Assembly: GCA_044223975.1 (NCBI GenBank)
Contig: JBGALI010000001.1
Location: 248,001 to 312,000 of the forward strand
From: CAZCPB01 sp044223975
Lineage (GTDB): Bacteria > Planctomycetota > Phycisphaerae > Phycisphaerales > UBA1924
Direction of reading: 5' to 3'
DNA: 64,000 bases
Both the position numbers and the translations under genes were made by a program. Positions 43,616-53,324 of the stretch are shown here, piece by piece; the first letter of the stretch is position 1, and each line of letters opens with the position of its first letter. The notes below the pieces were generated by a model. The model saw nothing but the letters and a program-made list of their open reading frames with translations. It made no database searches and was not told the origin of the DNA.

Positions 43616-44748
43616 GCAAGCAGAGACTGGTCCAGGGCAACGAAGCCTGCGCCCACGGCGCCCTCTACGCCGGGTGCAACTTCTACGCGGGGTACCCGAT
43701 CACCCCCAGCTCAGAGGTGATGGAGATCCTCTCGCACGAGATGCCCGCGCGCGGGCGCGTGTTCATCCAGTTGGAGGACGAGATCGCATCGATCTCCGCC
43801 ATCATCGGGGCCGCGTGGGGCGGGGCCAAGGTCCTGACCGCGACCAGCGGGCCGGGGTTCTCGCTCATGCAGGAGGGGATCGGGTACGCATCGATCACCG
43901 AGACGCCGTGCGTCATCGTGAACTGCCAGCGCTGGGGGCCGTCCACCGGCCAGCCCACCAAGGGCGCGCAGGGCGACGTCATGCAGGCGATCTGGGGGAC
44001 GCACGGCGACCACGCCGTGATCGTGCTGACGGCGTCCACCGTGCGCGACTCGTTCGAGATGACGGTGCAGGCGTTCAACCTCGCCGAGCGGTACCGCGTG
44101 CCGGTGATCCTGCTCATGGACGAGGTGCTGGCGCACATGAGAGAGAACATCCCCTGGCCCGAGCCGGGCGAGATCGAGGTGGTCGAGCGCCGAGCACCGG
44201 TCCAGCCCAAGGGGTTCAAACCCTTCGCCGACGACGCCTTCCTGCCCTTCGGCGCCGGCGCCCGCTTCCACGTGACGGGACTTGCCCACGGGGCGGAGGG
44301 TTTCGCCGTCGCCGACGAGGCCGCGGCACGCGAGCTTCGGCGGATGATCGGCAAGGTCCGCGACCACACGCGCGAGCTGGCGATGTTCGACCGCTACATG
44401 CTCGACGACGCCGACGTGGCGATCGTCAGCTACGGCATCACCAGCCGGCCGGCGCAGAGCGCGGTCGATCTGCTTCGCGAACGCGGCATCAAGGCCGGGC
44501 TTCTGAGTCTCAAGACCCTGTGGCCGTTCCCGGATCACCTCGTGCGCGAGGTGGCCGAGCAGGTCGAGCTCATCATCGCGCCGGAGCTCAACATGGGCCA
44601 GATCGTGCGCGAGATCGGGCGCGCCGCCGCGGGCGAGTGCGAGGTGCGGCCGGTGAACCGTGTGGACGGCCACTTGCTCACGCCGGCGCAGATCGCCGAC
44701 GCGGCAGGCCCGGCGCACGCGAGGACGAGCGAAGGAGCGCACGCATGA
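43612..44748 (+). CDS. korA: 2-oxoglutarate:ferredoxin oxidoreductase alpha subunit
   Basis: 378 aa. Alpha subunit: AYPITPSS-like motif in FYAGYPITPSSEVMEIL, QLEDEIASISAIIGAAWGG, TSGPGFSLMQEGIGYA, and RWGPSTGQPTKGAQGD. The EDEIASI and STGQPT patterns distinguish 2-oxoglutarate-type from pyruvate-type subunits. Starts in an ATGA overlap with the flavoprotein. Confidence 0.9.
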   Translation: MSKQRLVQGNEACAHGALYAGCNFYAGYPITPSSEVMEILSHEMPARGRVFIQLEDEIASISAIIGAAWGGAKVLTATSGPGFSLMQEGIGYASITETPCVIVNCQRWGPSTGQPTKGAQGDVMQAIWGTHGDHAVIVLTASTVRDSFEMTVQAFNLAERYRVPVILLMDEVLAHMRENIPWPEPGEIEVVERRAPVQPKGFKPFADDAFLPFGAGARFHVTGLAHGAEGFAVADEAAARELRRMIGKVRDHTRELAMFDRYMLDDADVAIVSYGITSRPAQSAVDLLRERGIKAGLLSLKTLWPFPDHLVREVAEQVELIIAPELNMGQIVREIGRAAAGECEVRPVNRVDGHLLTPAQIADAAGPAHARTSEGAHA

Positions 44749-45575
44749 GCGAGACGTATCGCAGCCTTCTCCGCCTGAATCAGCTGCCGCACGTGTGGTG
44801 CCCCGGGTGCGGCAACGGCACCATCGTCAAGGCGCTGCTCGACGCGATCGGCCAGCTCGGGCTGGAGCAGGACAAGGTCGTGGTGGTGAGCGGCATCGGC
44901 TGCGCCGGCCGCACGCCCTTTGTCCTTGACTTCAACACCATGCACACCACGCACGGGCGGGCGCTGGCGTTCGCGACGGGCATCAAGCTCGCCAACCCCT
45001 CCCTGCACGTCATCGTCGTGATGGGGGACGGCGACGCCTCGGCGATCGGGGGCAATCACTTCATCCACGCCTGCCGCCGCAACCTGGAGCTCACGGCGCT
45101 GATCTTCAACAACGGCATCTACGGGCTGACCGGCGGCCAGCTCGCGCCCACAACCCCCGCGGGCAAGCGCAGCACCACCTCGCAGGCGGGGAGCATCGAG
45201 CCGGCGTTTGACCTCGTCCGCTTGGCGCTGGGCGCCGGAGCAGGGTTCGTGGCCCGGACCACGTCGTTCGACCACAAGCAGATGACGTCGTACTTCAAGA
45301 AAGCGATCACGTTCAACGGGTTCTCGGTGGTGGACGTCATCACATCCTGCCCGACGTACTTCGGGCGCATGAACGACGTGTCCGAACCCTATGACATGGT
45401 GCACTACCTGCGCGACACCACGGCGCCCATGCACGAGGGCGTGTGCGACGAGGAGCCCCCGGCGGCCGCGGTCATGTCGACCGGCGTGTTCCGCGAGGAG
45501 CCTCGCCCCGACTACCTCAGCCTGTACCGCGAGAAAGTGGCCGCGGCCACCGCGGGGAAACGGAGCGGCCTGTGA
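44745..45575 (+). CDS. korB: 2-oxoglutarate:ferredoxin oxidoreductase beta subunit
   Basis: 276 aa. Thiamine-diphosphate subunit: WCPGCGNGTIVKALLDAIG carries Fe-S ligands; GDGDASAIGGNHFIHACRRN is the ThDP motif; IYGLTGGQLAPTTP and TSFDHKQM follow. KorB family length. Overlaps korA by four bases (ATGA). Confidence 0.92.
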   Translation: MSETYRSLLRLNQLPHVWCPGCGNGTIVKALLDAIGQLGLEQDKVVVVSGIGCAGRTPFVLDFNTMHTTHGRALAFATGIKLANPSLHVIVVMGDGDASAIGGNHFIHACRRNLELTALIFNNGIYGLTGGQLAPTTPAGKRSTTSQAGSIEPAFDLVRLALGAGAGFVARTTSFDHKQMTSYFKKAITFNGFSVVDVITSCPTYFGRMNDVSEPYDMVHYLRDTTAPMHEGVCDEEPPAAAVMSTGVFREEPRPDYLSLYREKVAAATAGKRSGL

Positions 45576-46132
45576 AAGACCCGGTGCAGGTCAGGTTCAG
45601 CGGCGCGGGAGGTCAGGGTCTCATCACGGCGGGTGTGATCCTGGCGGAGGCCGCGATGCTCGACGGTCGCAACGTGGTGCAGACGCAGACCTACGGCCCC
45701 GAGGCACGCCTGGGATCGTGCAAGTCGGAGGTTATCGTCTCCGCGGGCACGATCGCCTACCCGGAGGTGACGGTGCCCGACGTGCTTCTGTGCATGTCCG
45801 CCGAGGCGGCGCGGAAGTACATGCCCAAGGCCCGGCACGACACCGTGGTCATCGTCGATTCCACGAACATCGGGCCGGAGATCACGGGGCCCGGGCACCT
45901 GGTGCGGATGCCCATCACCGAGGCGGCGGTGAAGGTGGGGAGCAAGGTTGTGGCGAACACGGTGGCCTTGTGCGCCCTGAACACCGTGGTACCGGTGGTG
46001 TCGCGCGAGAGCCTCATGGCGGCGATCGCGGCCCGCGTGCCGGCCAAGTTCCGCGACCTCAACAAGCGCGCGGGCGAGGCCGGTGAACGTCTTGCGACCG
46101 AATCCCTCGCGGGGCAGAGCCTGCCCCAGTGA
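45572..46132 (+). CDS. korC: 2-oxoglutarate:ferredoxin oxidoreductase gamma subunit
   Basis: 186 aa. VRFSGAGGQGLITAGVILAEAA, TYGPEARLGSCKSEVIVS and a PDVLLCMSAEAARKY segment mark the gamma subunit. GTG at 45572 lies in a GTGA overlap with korB. Last gene of the operon. Confidence 0.9.
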   Translation: MKDPVQVRFSGAGGQGLITAGVILAEAAMLDGRNVVQTQTYGPEARLGSCKSEVIVSAGTIAYPEVTVPDVLLCMSAEAARKYMPKARHDTVVIVDSTNIGPEITGPGHLVRMPITEAAVKVGSKVVANTVALCALNTVVPVVSRESLMAAIAARVPAKFRDLNKRAGEAGERLATESLAGQSLPQ

Positions 46133-46249
46133 TTGATTTGATCGGCCGGTCCACGCTGCGCGTGTAATTGCGGAATGCCCTTTCGCCGGGACGGTTCTGC
46201 GGCGTGCACGGACCGGAACGGACGCCGGCGACCGTTCCACGGCGCGCGG

Positions 46250-46255
46250 TACCAT
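46250..46255 (+). promoter_or_regulatory. -10-like element close to the S9 peptidase start
   Basis: TACCAT preceded by GCGG, 5 nt before the ATG at 46261. An alternative, TTGATC (46138) with TGTAAT (46163), would give a leader of about 85 nt. Confidence 0.35.
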
Positions 46256-46260
46256 CGGGC

Positions 46261-48762
46261 ATGAGACGAACGCTGATCGCGTTGCTGTGCGTGGCCGCGT
46301 GGGCGCCGGGCTGGGCCAAGGGACAATCCGCGGCGCCGCCGGTGCGAAATGCGCAAGTGCGCGTGGAATGGCTGGGAACCGACGCGTGCTGGTTCCGTCA
46401 CGAGCGCGAGGGGGGACGCTCGGAATACGTCCGCGTGGACCTTGCCACGGGCGCTCGATCATCCCTGTTCGACGTTGCTCGGCTTGCCGCGGCGATCGCG
46501 GAACACACCGGCGCTGCCGCGGACGCCTCCGCCCTCCCGATCGAGAGCATGACGGTGGCCGGCGATCGGCTGGTGTTCTTGATGAGCGATCGGCCGGAGG
46601 TGCTCGCGTGCGACCTCGGCACGTACCGGCTCTCGGTCGCGGCACCGACTGACCTCGGCGCGTTGCGGTTGGCCGTGGAACCGGAGGTGCGCCGGAGCCG
46701 GGACGGGGGAGGCTCCTCGGGCCTCCTCGTCGTGAACGCGACACAGGGTCCCGTGTCGCTGGTGTGGATCGACGGCTCGGGCGGCAAGCATCCGTACGCG
46801 AAGATCCAGCCGGGCGCCTCGCATCGCCAGCACACCTACGCCGGTCACGCGTGGTCCTTTGAGGGACCGGACGGGAAGACTATCGGCGCCGTTCGCGCGG
46901 CACGCGACCCACGCATCGTGGTGCTGGACGGGACCGCGCCCCCATCGCTGAAAGCAAAGCCAGGCGACGCTCCCGAAGATGACGACGTCGATGTGGCGAC
47001 CGCTCGTGCCAAGCCGCGCGATCCTGCTGTTTCTCCGGACGGGTCGCGGGCCGTCATCTTCCGAGAGTTCAACGCGGGCGTGCGGGATACCTCTACCGGC
47101 GCCGAAGTCTTGGTGACCACAGACGGAGGCGCGGCCAATGCCTACGGCGGCCCCGTCCTCTGGTCGCCCGACGGTTCGAAGGCCGTGGTGTTCGAACGAA
47201 CCAAGGGCGAGGACCGCAAGGTTTACTACGTGGAATCCTCGCCTCGCGATCAGCTTCAGCCCAAGCTGCACTCGTACGACTACCCCAAGCCCGGCGACGC
47301 CATACCGCAGAGCAAGCCGCGGCTACTGGACGCGGCGTCGGGCCGGCTGGTGCCCGTGTCGGAAGAATTGTTTCAGAACCCGTGGAGTATCGATGACATT
47401 CGGTGGGACGCGGATTCCTCGCGGTTTACGCTGCTCTACAACCAGCGTGGACATCAGGTGATGCGCGTGGTGGCGGTGGATGCTCGGTCGGGCGAGGCAA
47501 GGGCAATCATCGAAGAGACCTCGCCGACGTTCATAGATTACTCGCAGAAGACGTTCAAGCACGACGTCCCGACGACCGGCGAGATCATCTGGGCGTCGGA
47601 GCGCGACGGGTGGAATCACCTGTATCTCATCGACGGCCGTACCGGCGCCGTCAAGAACCAGATCACCTCCGGCCCGTGGGTGGTGCGGGGCGTGGACCGC
47701 GTGGACGATGAACACCGCCAGGTCTGGTTCCGCGCATGCGGGATCGTCCCGGGGCAGGACCCGTACCTCGTCCATTTCGCGCGGGTGAACTTCGACGGCT
47801 CGGGATTCACGCTGCTCACCGCGGGGGACGGCACGCACGCGATCTCGTACTCTCCCGATCGGAAGTTCATCGTGGATCAGTACTCTCGCGTTGACATGCC
47901 CCCCGTCACGGAGGTCCGGCGCGTGGCCGACGGCTCACTGGTGGCCGAGTTGGACCGTGCCGATGCGTCCGGGCTCGAAGCTTCGGGTCGCCGGATGCCC
48001 ACTCCCTTTGTGGCCAAGGGCCGCGACGGGCGGACCGACATCTACGGCATGATCCTCTGGCCCAAGGGCTTTGACCAGAACCGGAAGTATCCGGTGATCG
48101 AGTCGATCTACGCCGGGCCACACGGGGCCCACGTCCCGAAGGGCTTTCAGCAGGGCTACGGGCCGCAGGAGCTGACCGACCGCGGCTTCATAGTCGTGAT
48201 GATCGACGGCATGGGGACCAACTGGAGGAGCAAGGCTTTCCACGATGTGTGCTGGAAGAACATCGGTGACGCGGGTTTCCCGGACCGGGTCGCGTGGATC
48301 AGGGCCGCGGCACAGAGATTCCCGCAGATGGACCTCGACAATGGCGGACGCGGCGTGGGCATCTACGGCGGCTCGGCGGGCGGTCAGAACGCGATGCGGG
48401 CCCTTATCGACCACCACGATTTCTACAAGGTCGCGGTCGCGGATTGCGGGTGTCACGACAACCGAATGGACAAGATCTGGTGGAACGAGGCGTGGATGGG
48501 ATGGCCGGTCGGGCCCGAGTACGAGGCCAGCAGCAACGTGGCCCAGGCGAAGAAGCTCGAGGGGAAGCTGCTGCTGATGGTGGGGGAGATGGACGAGAAC
48601 GTCGACCCGGCCTCCACCATGCAGGTGGTCGACGCCCTGGTGCGGGCGGACAAGGACTTTGACATGCTGGTGATCCCGGGCGCGGGGCACGGCTCGGCCG
48701 AGACGCCGTACGGGCGTCGGCGGCGGATCGACTACTTCCTCAAGAACCTCAAGGGGGAGTGA
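46261..48762 (+). CDS. Secreted S9-family peptidase (DPP IV-like)
   Basis: 833 aa with a signal peptide (about 1-22, APGWAKG cleavage region). An N-terminal beta-propeller (30-600), as in dipeptidyl-peptidase IV, leads to a C-terminal alpha/beta-hydrolase. The catalytic triad is Ser705 in YGGSAGGQ, Asp778 in GEMDENV and His810 in GAGHGS. The nucleophile motif is GGSAGG rather than the usual GWSYGG. Probably degrades proline-containing peptides outside the cytoplasm. Start at ATG 46261 begins the signal peptide; an in-frame start 93 bp earlier lies in leader sequence. Confidence 0.88.
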   Translation: MRRTLIALLCVAAWAPGWAKGQSAAPPVRNAQVRVEWLGTDACWFRHEREGGRSEYVRVDLATGARSSLFDVARLAAAIAEHTGAAADASALPIESMTVAGDRLVFLMSDRPEVLACDLGTYRLSVAAPTDLGALRLAVEPEVRRSRDGGGSSGLLVVNATQGPVSLVWIDGSGGKHPYAKIQPGASHRQHTYAGHAWSFEGPDGKTIGAVRAARDPRIVVLDGTAPPSLKAKPGDAPEDDDVDVATARAKPRDPAVSPDGSRAVIFREFNAGVRDTSTGAEVLVTTDGGAANAYGGPVLWSPDGSKAVVFERTKGEDRKVYYVESSPRDQLQPKLHSYDYPKPGDAIPQSKPRLLDAASGRLVPVSEELFQNPWSIDDIRWDADSSRFTLLYNQRGHQVMRVVAVDARSGEARAIIEETSPTFIDYSQKTFKHDVPTTGEIIWASERDGWNHLYLIDGRTGAVKNQITSGPWVVRGVDRVDDEHRQVWFRACGIVPGQDPYLVHFARVNFDGSGFTLLTAGDGTHAISYSPDRKFIVDQYSRVDMPPVTEVRRVADGSLVAELDRADASGLEASGRRMPTPFVAKGRDGRTDIYGMILWPKGFDQNRKYPVIESIYAGPHGAHVPKGFQQGYGPQELTDRGFIVVMIDGMGTNWRSKAFHDVCWKNIGDAGFPDRVAWIRAAAQRFPQMDLDNGGRGVGIYGGSAGGQNAMRALIDHHDFYKVAVADCGCHDNRMDKIWWNEAWMGWPVGPEYEASSNVAQAKKLEGKLLLMVGEMDENVDPASTMQVVDALVRADKDFDMLVIPGAGHGSAETPYGRRRRIDYFLKNLKGE

Positions 48763-48800
48763 TATGCGGTGCCTGCGCGGTCGGGCATGAATTGAACCGT

Positions 48801-48806
48801 TACCAT
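48801..48806 (+). promoter_or_regulatory. -10-like element close to rsmH
   Basis: TACCAT preceded by CCGT, 8 nt before the GTG at 48815. Confidence 0.35.
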
Positions 48807-48814
48807 CTCCACGC

Positions 48815-49726
48815 GTGAAGAATCGCGATGTTCCGCACATACCGGTCCTGCTCGAGCCCGTGCTGCGAGTGATTGCGCCCAAACCGGGCCAGGTGATCGT
48901 CGACTGCACGCTGGGACTGGGCGGGCATTCGGCGGCGATTCTCGAGCGCATCAAGCCTGAGGGGCGGCTCATCGGGATCGACTTCGACCCGGCGAACATT
49001 GCCGCGGCACGCTGGCGGCTGGAGCGAACCCGCGGGAAGTTCGATCTGTTCCATACGAACTTCGCAGGCCTTCCCACGGTGCTCGGCAGGGCGGGCTTGG
49101 AACGGGTCGACGCCGTGCTGGCCGATGTCGGTGTCGCGAGCACGCAGATCGACGATCCCGCTCGCGGATTTTCCTACCGCCGTCCCGGCCCGCTCGACAT
49201 GCGAATGGACCCGACACGCGGCCAGCCCGCATCGGCGCTGGTGAACCGCATGAGCGAGTCCGAACTCGCCGCGGCGCTCCTCGAACTCGGTGACGAGACT
49301 GACGCGCCGAAGATCGCCCGACTGATCATCGAGCGCCGCGCGACGAAGCCCATCACCACGACCGAAGACCTCATGGCCATAGTTTGCGAAGCACGCGACT
49401 TCACGATCGAGCGCGGCGCGGGCGCCAAGCTCCACCCGGCGGCACGGACCTTCCAGGCTCTCCGAATCCTCGTGAACCGGGAGCTTGCCAACCTGGACCG
49501 GCTGCTGGCGGTCATTCCCGATGTCCTGAAGCCAGGAGGGGTCGCGGCGGTCATCAGTTTTCACAGCGGGGAAGACCGAAGGGTGAAGGGCGCGTTCCGC
49601 GAGGGGGTGCGCGCCGGCACCTATTCGGAGGCGAGTGGCGAGCCGATCACCGCGGACGAGGCAGAGCAAAGGACAAACCCCCGATCACGCTCCGCCAAGC
49701 TCCGATGGGCAAGGCTCGCGCGCTGA
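48815..49726 (+). CDS. rsmH: 16S rRNA (cytosine-1402-N4) methyltransferase RsmH
   Basis: 303 aa. Class I methyltransferase: HIPVLLEPVL, DCTLGLGGHSAAIL (SAM loop), GIDFDPANI, ADVGVASTQIDDPARGFSY, FHSGEDRRVK. GTG start at 48815 has a -10 element just upstream. RsmH usually heads the mraZ-mraW division cluster; no other division gene is adjacent here. Confidence 0.93.
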   Translation: MKNRDVPHIPVLLEPVLRVIAPKPGQVIVDCTLGLGGHSAAILERIKPEGRLIGIDFDPANIAAARWRLERTRGKFDLFHTNFAGLPTVLGRAGLERVDAVLADVGVASTQIDDPARGFSYRRPGPLDMRMDPTRGQPASALVNRMSESELAAALLELGDETDAPKIARLIIERRATKPITTTEDLMAIVCEARDFTIERGAGAKLHPAARTFQALRILVNRELANLDRLLAVIPDVLKPGGVAAVISFHSGEDRRVKGAFREGVRAGTYSEASGEPITADEAEQRTNPRSRSAKLRWARLAR

Positions 49727-49845
49727 GCAGACTCTGTTCCGCGGTGCCTTGCTGGGTCCTGTAATCTGCCGCCGGGGGGGCGGGATCAAGCTCCGGCAAC
49801 CGGAATGAACGGCATGCTCTCGAACCTGACGAGCCGCCGGGGCGA

Positions 49846-49851
49846 TATACT
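49846..49851 (+). promoter_or_regulatory. -10-like element before the Cys-rich protein
   Basis: TATACT, 10 nt before the ATG at 49862, matching TATAAT at five of six positions. Confidence 0.45.
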
Positions 49852-49861
49852 CATCTGTCGG

Positions 49862-50323
49862 ATGCGCAGCAAAGCCGCCCATCTCGTGCTCGCGTTGATG
49901 TGCCTGTTGGGCCAGGCGCTGATGGTGGGTATTCCTCCCGGGTCGTCGTGGTGCTTGGGCTGCGAGGAAGCGGCCCCCGCGCGGATGGCGGTTCCTGACG
50001 CTCCCGCCTGCTGCTGCCGCGCCCCGCACGAATTCCTCGATCGGGTCCAAGCGGCGGGCTCCGGACCATGCCAGGCCGCGCAGCACTCTCGCGGCGGCAA
50101 CTCCAGTCGCTGCTGCCTGCAATTGTCCAGCCATTCTGATCCGCAGAGGTTCGAGCCGCGACAATCGGTCAAAGCCCAGATTCGGCTGCTGATTGTCTCG
50201 CTGCCGATCATCTTCTTCGACCAGGCGGCGTTGATGCCTGCCGATTCGTCTGGGTCCGGCTGGGTCGCACGTAGGCCGCACTGCGAACAGGCAGGCATTG
50301 CGACCACGCGCCTCCTGATCTAG
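49862..50323 (+). CDS. Small Cys-rich exported protein, unknown function
   Basis: 153 aa. Residues 1-22 form a signal peptide (LVLALMCLLGQALMVG). Mature part holds WCLGCEE (CxxC), ACCCRAP and SRCCLQLS, with about ten Cys overall. No known domain. A second hydrophobic segment occurs at about 108-122 (LLIVSLPIIFFD). It lies 161 bp before the tripartite exporter genes on the same strand, so metal handling or redox sensing for that exporter is possible but is inference. A 7-bp inverted repeat (ACTGCGC/GCGCAGT, 50329-50368) follows the stop. Confidence 0.6.
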   Translation: MRSKAAHLVLALMCLLGQALMVGIPPGSSWCLGCEEAAPARMAVPDAPACCCRAPHEFLDRVQAAGSGPCQAAQHSRGGNSSRCCLQLSSHSDPQRFEPRQSVKAQIRLLIVSLPIIFFDQAALMPADSSGSGWVARRPHCEQAGIATTRLLI

Positions 50324-50484
50324 GGGGCACTGCGCGCTCATCACATCGCAGGATCGCCCCGGCGCAGTCCGGGCATCGATCTCGGGTGAGCGGCGCCGGG
50401 TGTTCTCCTTTCCTCCACAATTCAGACCAAGCTTCGCGGCTGTCCTCCGACCTTCTGGGGGCGGCGGCGTTCGGAGCCTCACGC

Positions 50485-51885
50485 GTGCATCGACGATGGC
50501 GAAAGCTGTGCCTGGGCCTTTGCGCCGCGAGCGGTCTGGCGGGTTGCCAGACTTACCAGTCCGAACCTCTCGACCTGCCCGCTCATCGGACCGAGTGGCT
50601 CGGTCGCGATCCTGCCGCGCCGGGCGTCCGCGAATTCGCCGCTCGCCTCGCGGCGGAGGGCATGGCGGACGCTCGCCCGTTCGACCTTTCCGACGGCCTT
50701 GATCTGCGCGAGGCCGAGGCGATCGCACTTTTCTACAACCCCGATCTGCGCATCGCCCGACTCCGCGTCGGTGTGACCGCCGCGACGGTCGAGAACTCCG
50801 GGTTGTGGGCCGACCCGACCCTTGCGGTGGACACCATGCGGATTCTCCAAAGCGTGGACGAGCCGTGGAAGATCTTCGCCAGTGTCGGCTTCACACTCCC
50901 GATCTCGGGGCGGTTGGGCGCCGAAACTGCCCGGGCTGGCGCTGAGCACGCCGCGGAACTGGCGCGCGTCGCGGCGGAGGAATGGAACGTCCGCGTGTCC
51001 CTGCGGGAAGCCTGGGCGACATGGTCGGCGGCTTCGGCCAAGGCGGTGGCGACCAAGGATTTCATGCGGCGGCTCGACCGCGTGGTCGGGATCGCCGAGC
51101 AGCTTCGAGCGGCGGGGGAGCTGAGCGCCTCAGAATCCAGGCCGTTCCTCGTCGAACGCGCCACCCGCCGCGCCGACCTTCGCGCTCTTGAGGGCGAGGT
51201 GGCGGCGGGAGAACTCACGATCAAATCACTCATGGGCTTGGCGCCGACGGCCGCGCTCACGCTCACTCCCGCGATCGGAACGAGCACCAGGGGCGGCGCC
51301 GAGGCGATCACACCCGACTGTCCCGCGATGCTCGTGGCCGCGGCAGAGTACGAGGTCTCGGAGCGGGCTCTGGCGCTCGAGATCCGAAAGCAGTACCCGG
51401 ACCTGACCATCGGTCCCGGGTACGCCAGCGAACAGGACGTGCCGGAAGCGTTGCTCAGCCTGTCGCTCCCCTTGCCGGTGCTCAACGCCAACCGGCAGGC
51501 CATCGCCGAAGCTCGCGCCAGGAGAGCGCTCGCACGCGTCGCGTTCGATGCCGCGTACGAGCGACTGAGCGGTCAACTCGCGGTCGCGCGGGCGAAGTAC
51601 GAGGCGGCGATTGCCCAGCGGGAGCAGCTCGAATCCGAGGTGGTGCCGCTGGTCGATTCACAGTTCGACGAGGCCACCAAGATCGCCGAACTCGGCGAGG
51701 TGAACACGCTGATGCTTCTCGACACGCTCACGCGCCAGTACGAGGCCAAGCTGCGAGTGGTTGACGCTCGTCTGGCGGAATCAATGGCGATGACGCGCGA
51801 GCAGGAACTGACCGGGCCGCCGGGCACGTCGAACATCACCGATGGAGACTCGGCAGCCGCGGGCGGCAAAGGGGGGACGCGATGA
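50485..51885 (+). CDS. TolC/CusC-like outer-membrane efflux lipoprotein
   Basis: 466 aa. Lipobox GLAGC following a short hydrophobic signal (about 8-22). Two OEP domains with long helices: LDLREAEAIALFYNPDLRIARLRVGV, and a repeat near 275-460 (AIAQREQLESEVVPLVD). GTG at 50485 is supported by GGAG 8 nt upstream; a longer start at 50386 would bury the signal. Overlaps the HlyD gene by four bases (ATGA). Forms the outer-membrane channel of the exporter. Confidence 0.88.
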   Translation: MHRRWRKLCLGLCAASGLAGCQTYQSEPLDLPAHRTEWLGRDPAAPGVREFAARLAAEGMADARPFDLSDGLDLREAEAIALFYNPDLRIARLRVGVTAATVENSGLWADPTLAVDTMRILQSVDEPWKIFASVGFTLPISGRLGAETARAGAEHAAELARVAAEEWNVRVSLREAWATWSAASAKAVATKDFMRRLDRVVGIAEQLRAAGELSASESRPFLVERATRRADLRALEGEVAAGELTIKSLMGLAPTAALTLTPAIGTSTRGGAEAITPDCPAMLVAAAEYEVSERALALEIRKQYPDLTIGPGYASEQDVPEALLSLSLPLPVLNANRQAIAEARARRALARVAFDAAYERLSGQLAVARAKYEAAIAQREQLESEVVPLVDSQFDEATKIAELGEVNTLMLLDTLTRQYEAKLRVVDARLAESMAMTREQELTGPPGTSNITDGDSAAAGGKGGTR

Positions 51886-53324
51886 ACTCGAATGCTCCGA
51901 ATCTCTCGTCCCTTTCCCGCGGAGCGTCCGCGGTCCCTGAAACCATGCCTCGGCCGAGGTCGCGATGGAAAACGCGCGTCCTGATCCCTTCGCTGCTGTT
52001 CGTCGCTGTCGCCGGGTTGTTCGGCTATGTGGCCCGATCCGCCCTGTGGCCCGTTGTCGACGTGTGGGTGGTGCCGGTCGTTGTCAAGCCCGGCGCTGCG
52101 TCCGCGGCTTCTCCCGAGCCGGGGCCCGATGGTGCGGCGCACGGCGCGCCGGTTCTCGCCCAGGCGCCCGGCTGGATCGAGGCCGATCCCTACTTCATCA
52201 GCGTTCCCGCGCTCACCGAGGGGGTGATCCGGGAGGTGCTGGTGCTTGAGGGCCAGCGGGTCGAGGCGGGCCAGGTCGTCGCTCGCATGGTCGACGAGGA
52301 CGCCCGGCTCGAGGTTGAGCGAGCCAACGCGGAACTCGCCGAACGCCGGGCCGATGTGGATCGTGCCAGGGCCGCGCTCGACGCCGCGCTGGCCCGGGCC
52401 CAGGAGGTCCGCGACGAGGTCGTGCGCAAGCGAGATCTGGTTGCCGCGGGCGGTATTTCCGAGGGTCAGTTTGCACGGCTGGAGTTTCGGCTCCAAAGCA
52501 TGGAGCGCGAGGCGCAGTCCGCCAAGGCCGCGGTGGCCGCCGCGGAAGCCGCGGTGCGCACGCACCTGGTGGCGTGCGAGCAAGCGGACCTGGCGCTGCA
52601 ACGCACCGAGATCCGATCGCCGGCCGCGGGCGTGGTGATGTCACGGTCGGTCGAACCCGGCAGCCGGATTTCGATGGGCGCCCGGTCCGGCGACGGCGCG
52701 AGCGGCATGGCGGGGGCTGTGGTTCGGCTCTTTGACCCGGCGAAGCTGCAGGTCCGCGTGGACGTACCCCTGGCCGACTTTGCCAAGATCGGCGTGGGCA
52801 CGCCCGCCCAAGTCTCCACCGAGACGCTCCCGGACCGAACGTTCAAGGGCGTCGTGAAGCGGATCGTCCAGGAAGCCAACATCCAGCGGAACACCGTGCA
52901 GGTCAAGGTGGCGATCGAGGACCCCGACCCGACGCTCAAGCCGGAGATGCTCACCAGGGTGCGGTTTTATCCTCCACCGCACAAGATGGCGGCGGGTGCG
53001 CCGGTCTCCGTGTCCGCCCCCCCTACGGACTCGAGCCTGCGGCTTCTGGTCCCGGCGTCGGCCCTGTCGGACGGTCACCACGACAAGGCGAGCGTCTGGC
53101 TCGTCGACCAGTCGTCTGCCCGGGACGGCCCGGTGGCGGTCCGCAGAGAAGTAACGCTCGCGGGCAGCGCGGCCGGTGGCCCGGACGGCCTCACCGAAGT
53201 CCTTGAGGGGTTGCGACCGGCCGATCGGCTCGTGATCGACGCCCCCGCGGGGATTCGGGCGGGCGCACGACTTCGAATTCTCGGCGAGGGCAACCCGCCG
53301 GCTCGTTCGGGAGGAAACCCCTGA
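51882..53324 (+). CDS. HlyD/MacA-like periplasmic adaptor
   Basis: 480 aa. One membrane anchor (33-52) then a barrel-sandwich, a coiled-coil hairpin of about 100 residues (VERANAELAERRADVDRARAAL to EAAVRTHLVACEQ), and a beta-barrel region with VVMSRSVEPGSRISM. Links the inner permeases to the TolC-like protein. The stop and the ATPase start share the junction TGATG. Confidence 0.88.
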   Translation: MNSNAPNLSSLSRGASAVPETMPRPRSRWKTRVLIPSLLFVAVAGLFGYVARSALWPVVDVWVVPVVVKPGAASAASPEPGPDGAAHGAPVLAQAPGWIEADPYFISVPALTEGVIREVLVLEGQRVEAGQVVARMVDEDARLEVERANAELAERRADVDRARAALDAALARAQEVRDEVVRKRDLVAAGGISEGQFARLEFRLQSMEREAQSAKAAVAAAEAAVRTHLVACEQADLALQRTEIRSPAAGVVMSRSVEPGSRISMGARSGDGASGMAGAVVRLFDPAKLQVRVDVPLADFAKIGVGTPAQVSTETLPDRTFKGVVKRIVQEANIQRNTVQVKVAIEDPDPTLKPEMLTRVRFYPPPHKMAAGAPVSVSAPPTDSSLRLLVPASALSDGHHDKASVWLVDQSSARDGPVAVRREVTLAGSAAGGPDGLTEVLEGLRPADRLVIDAPAGIRAGARLRILGEGNPPARSGGNP

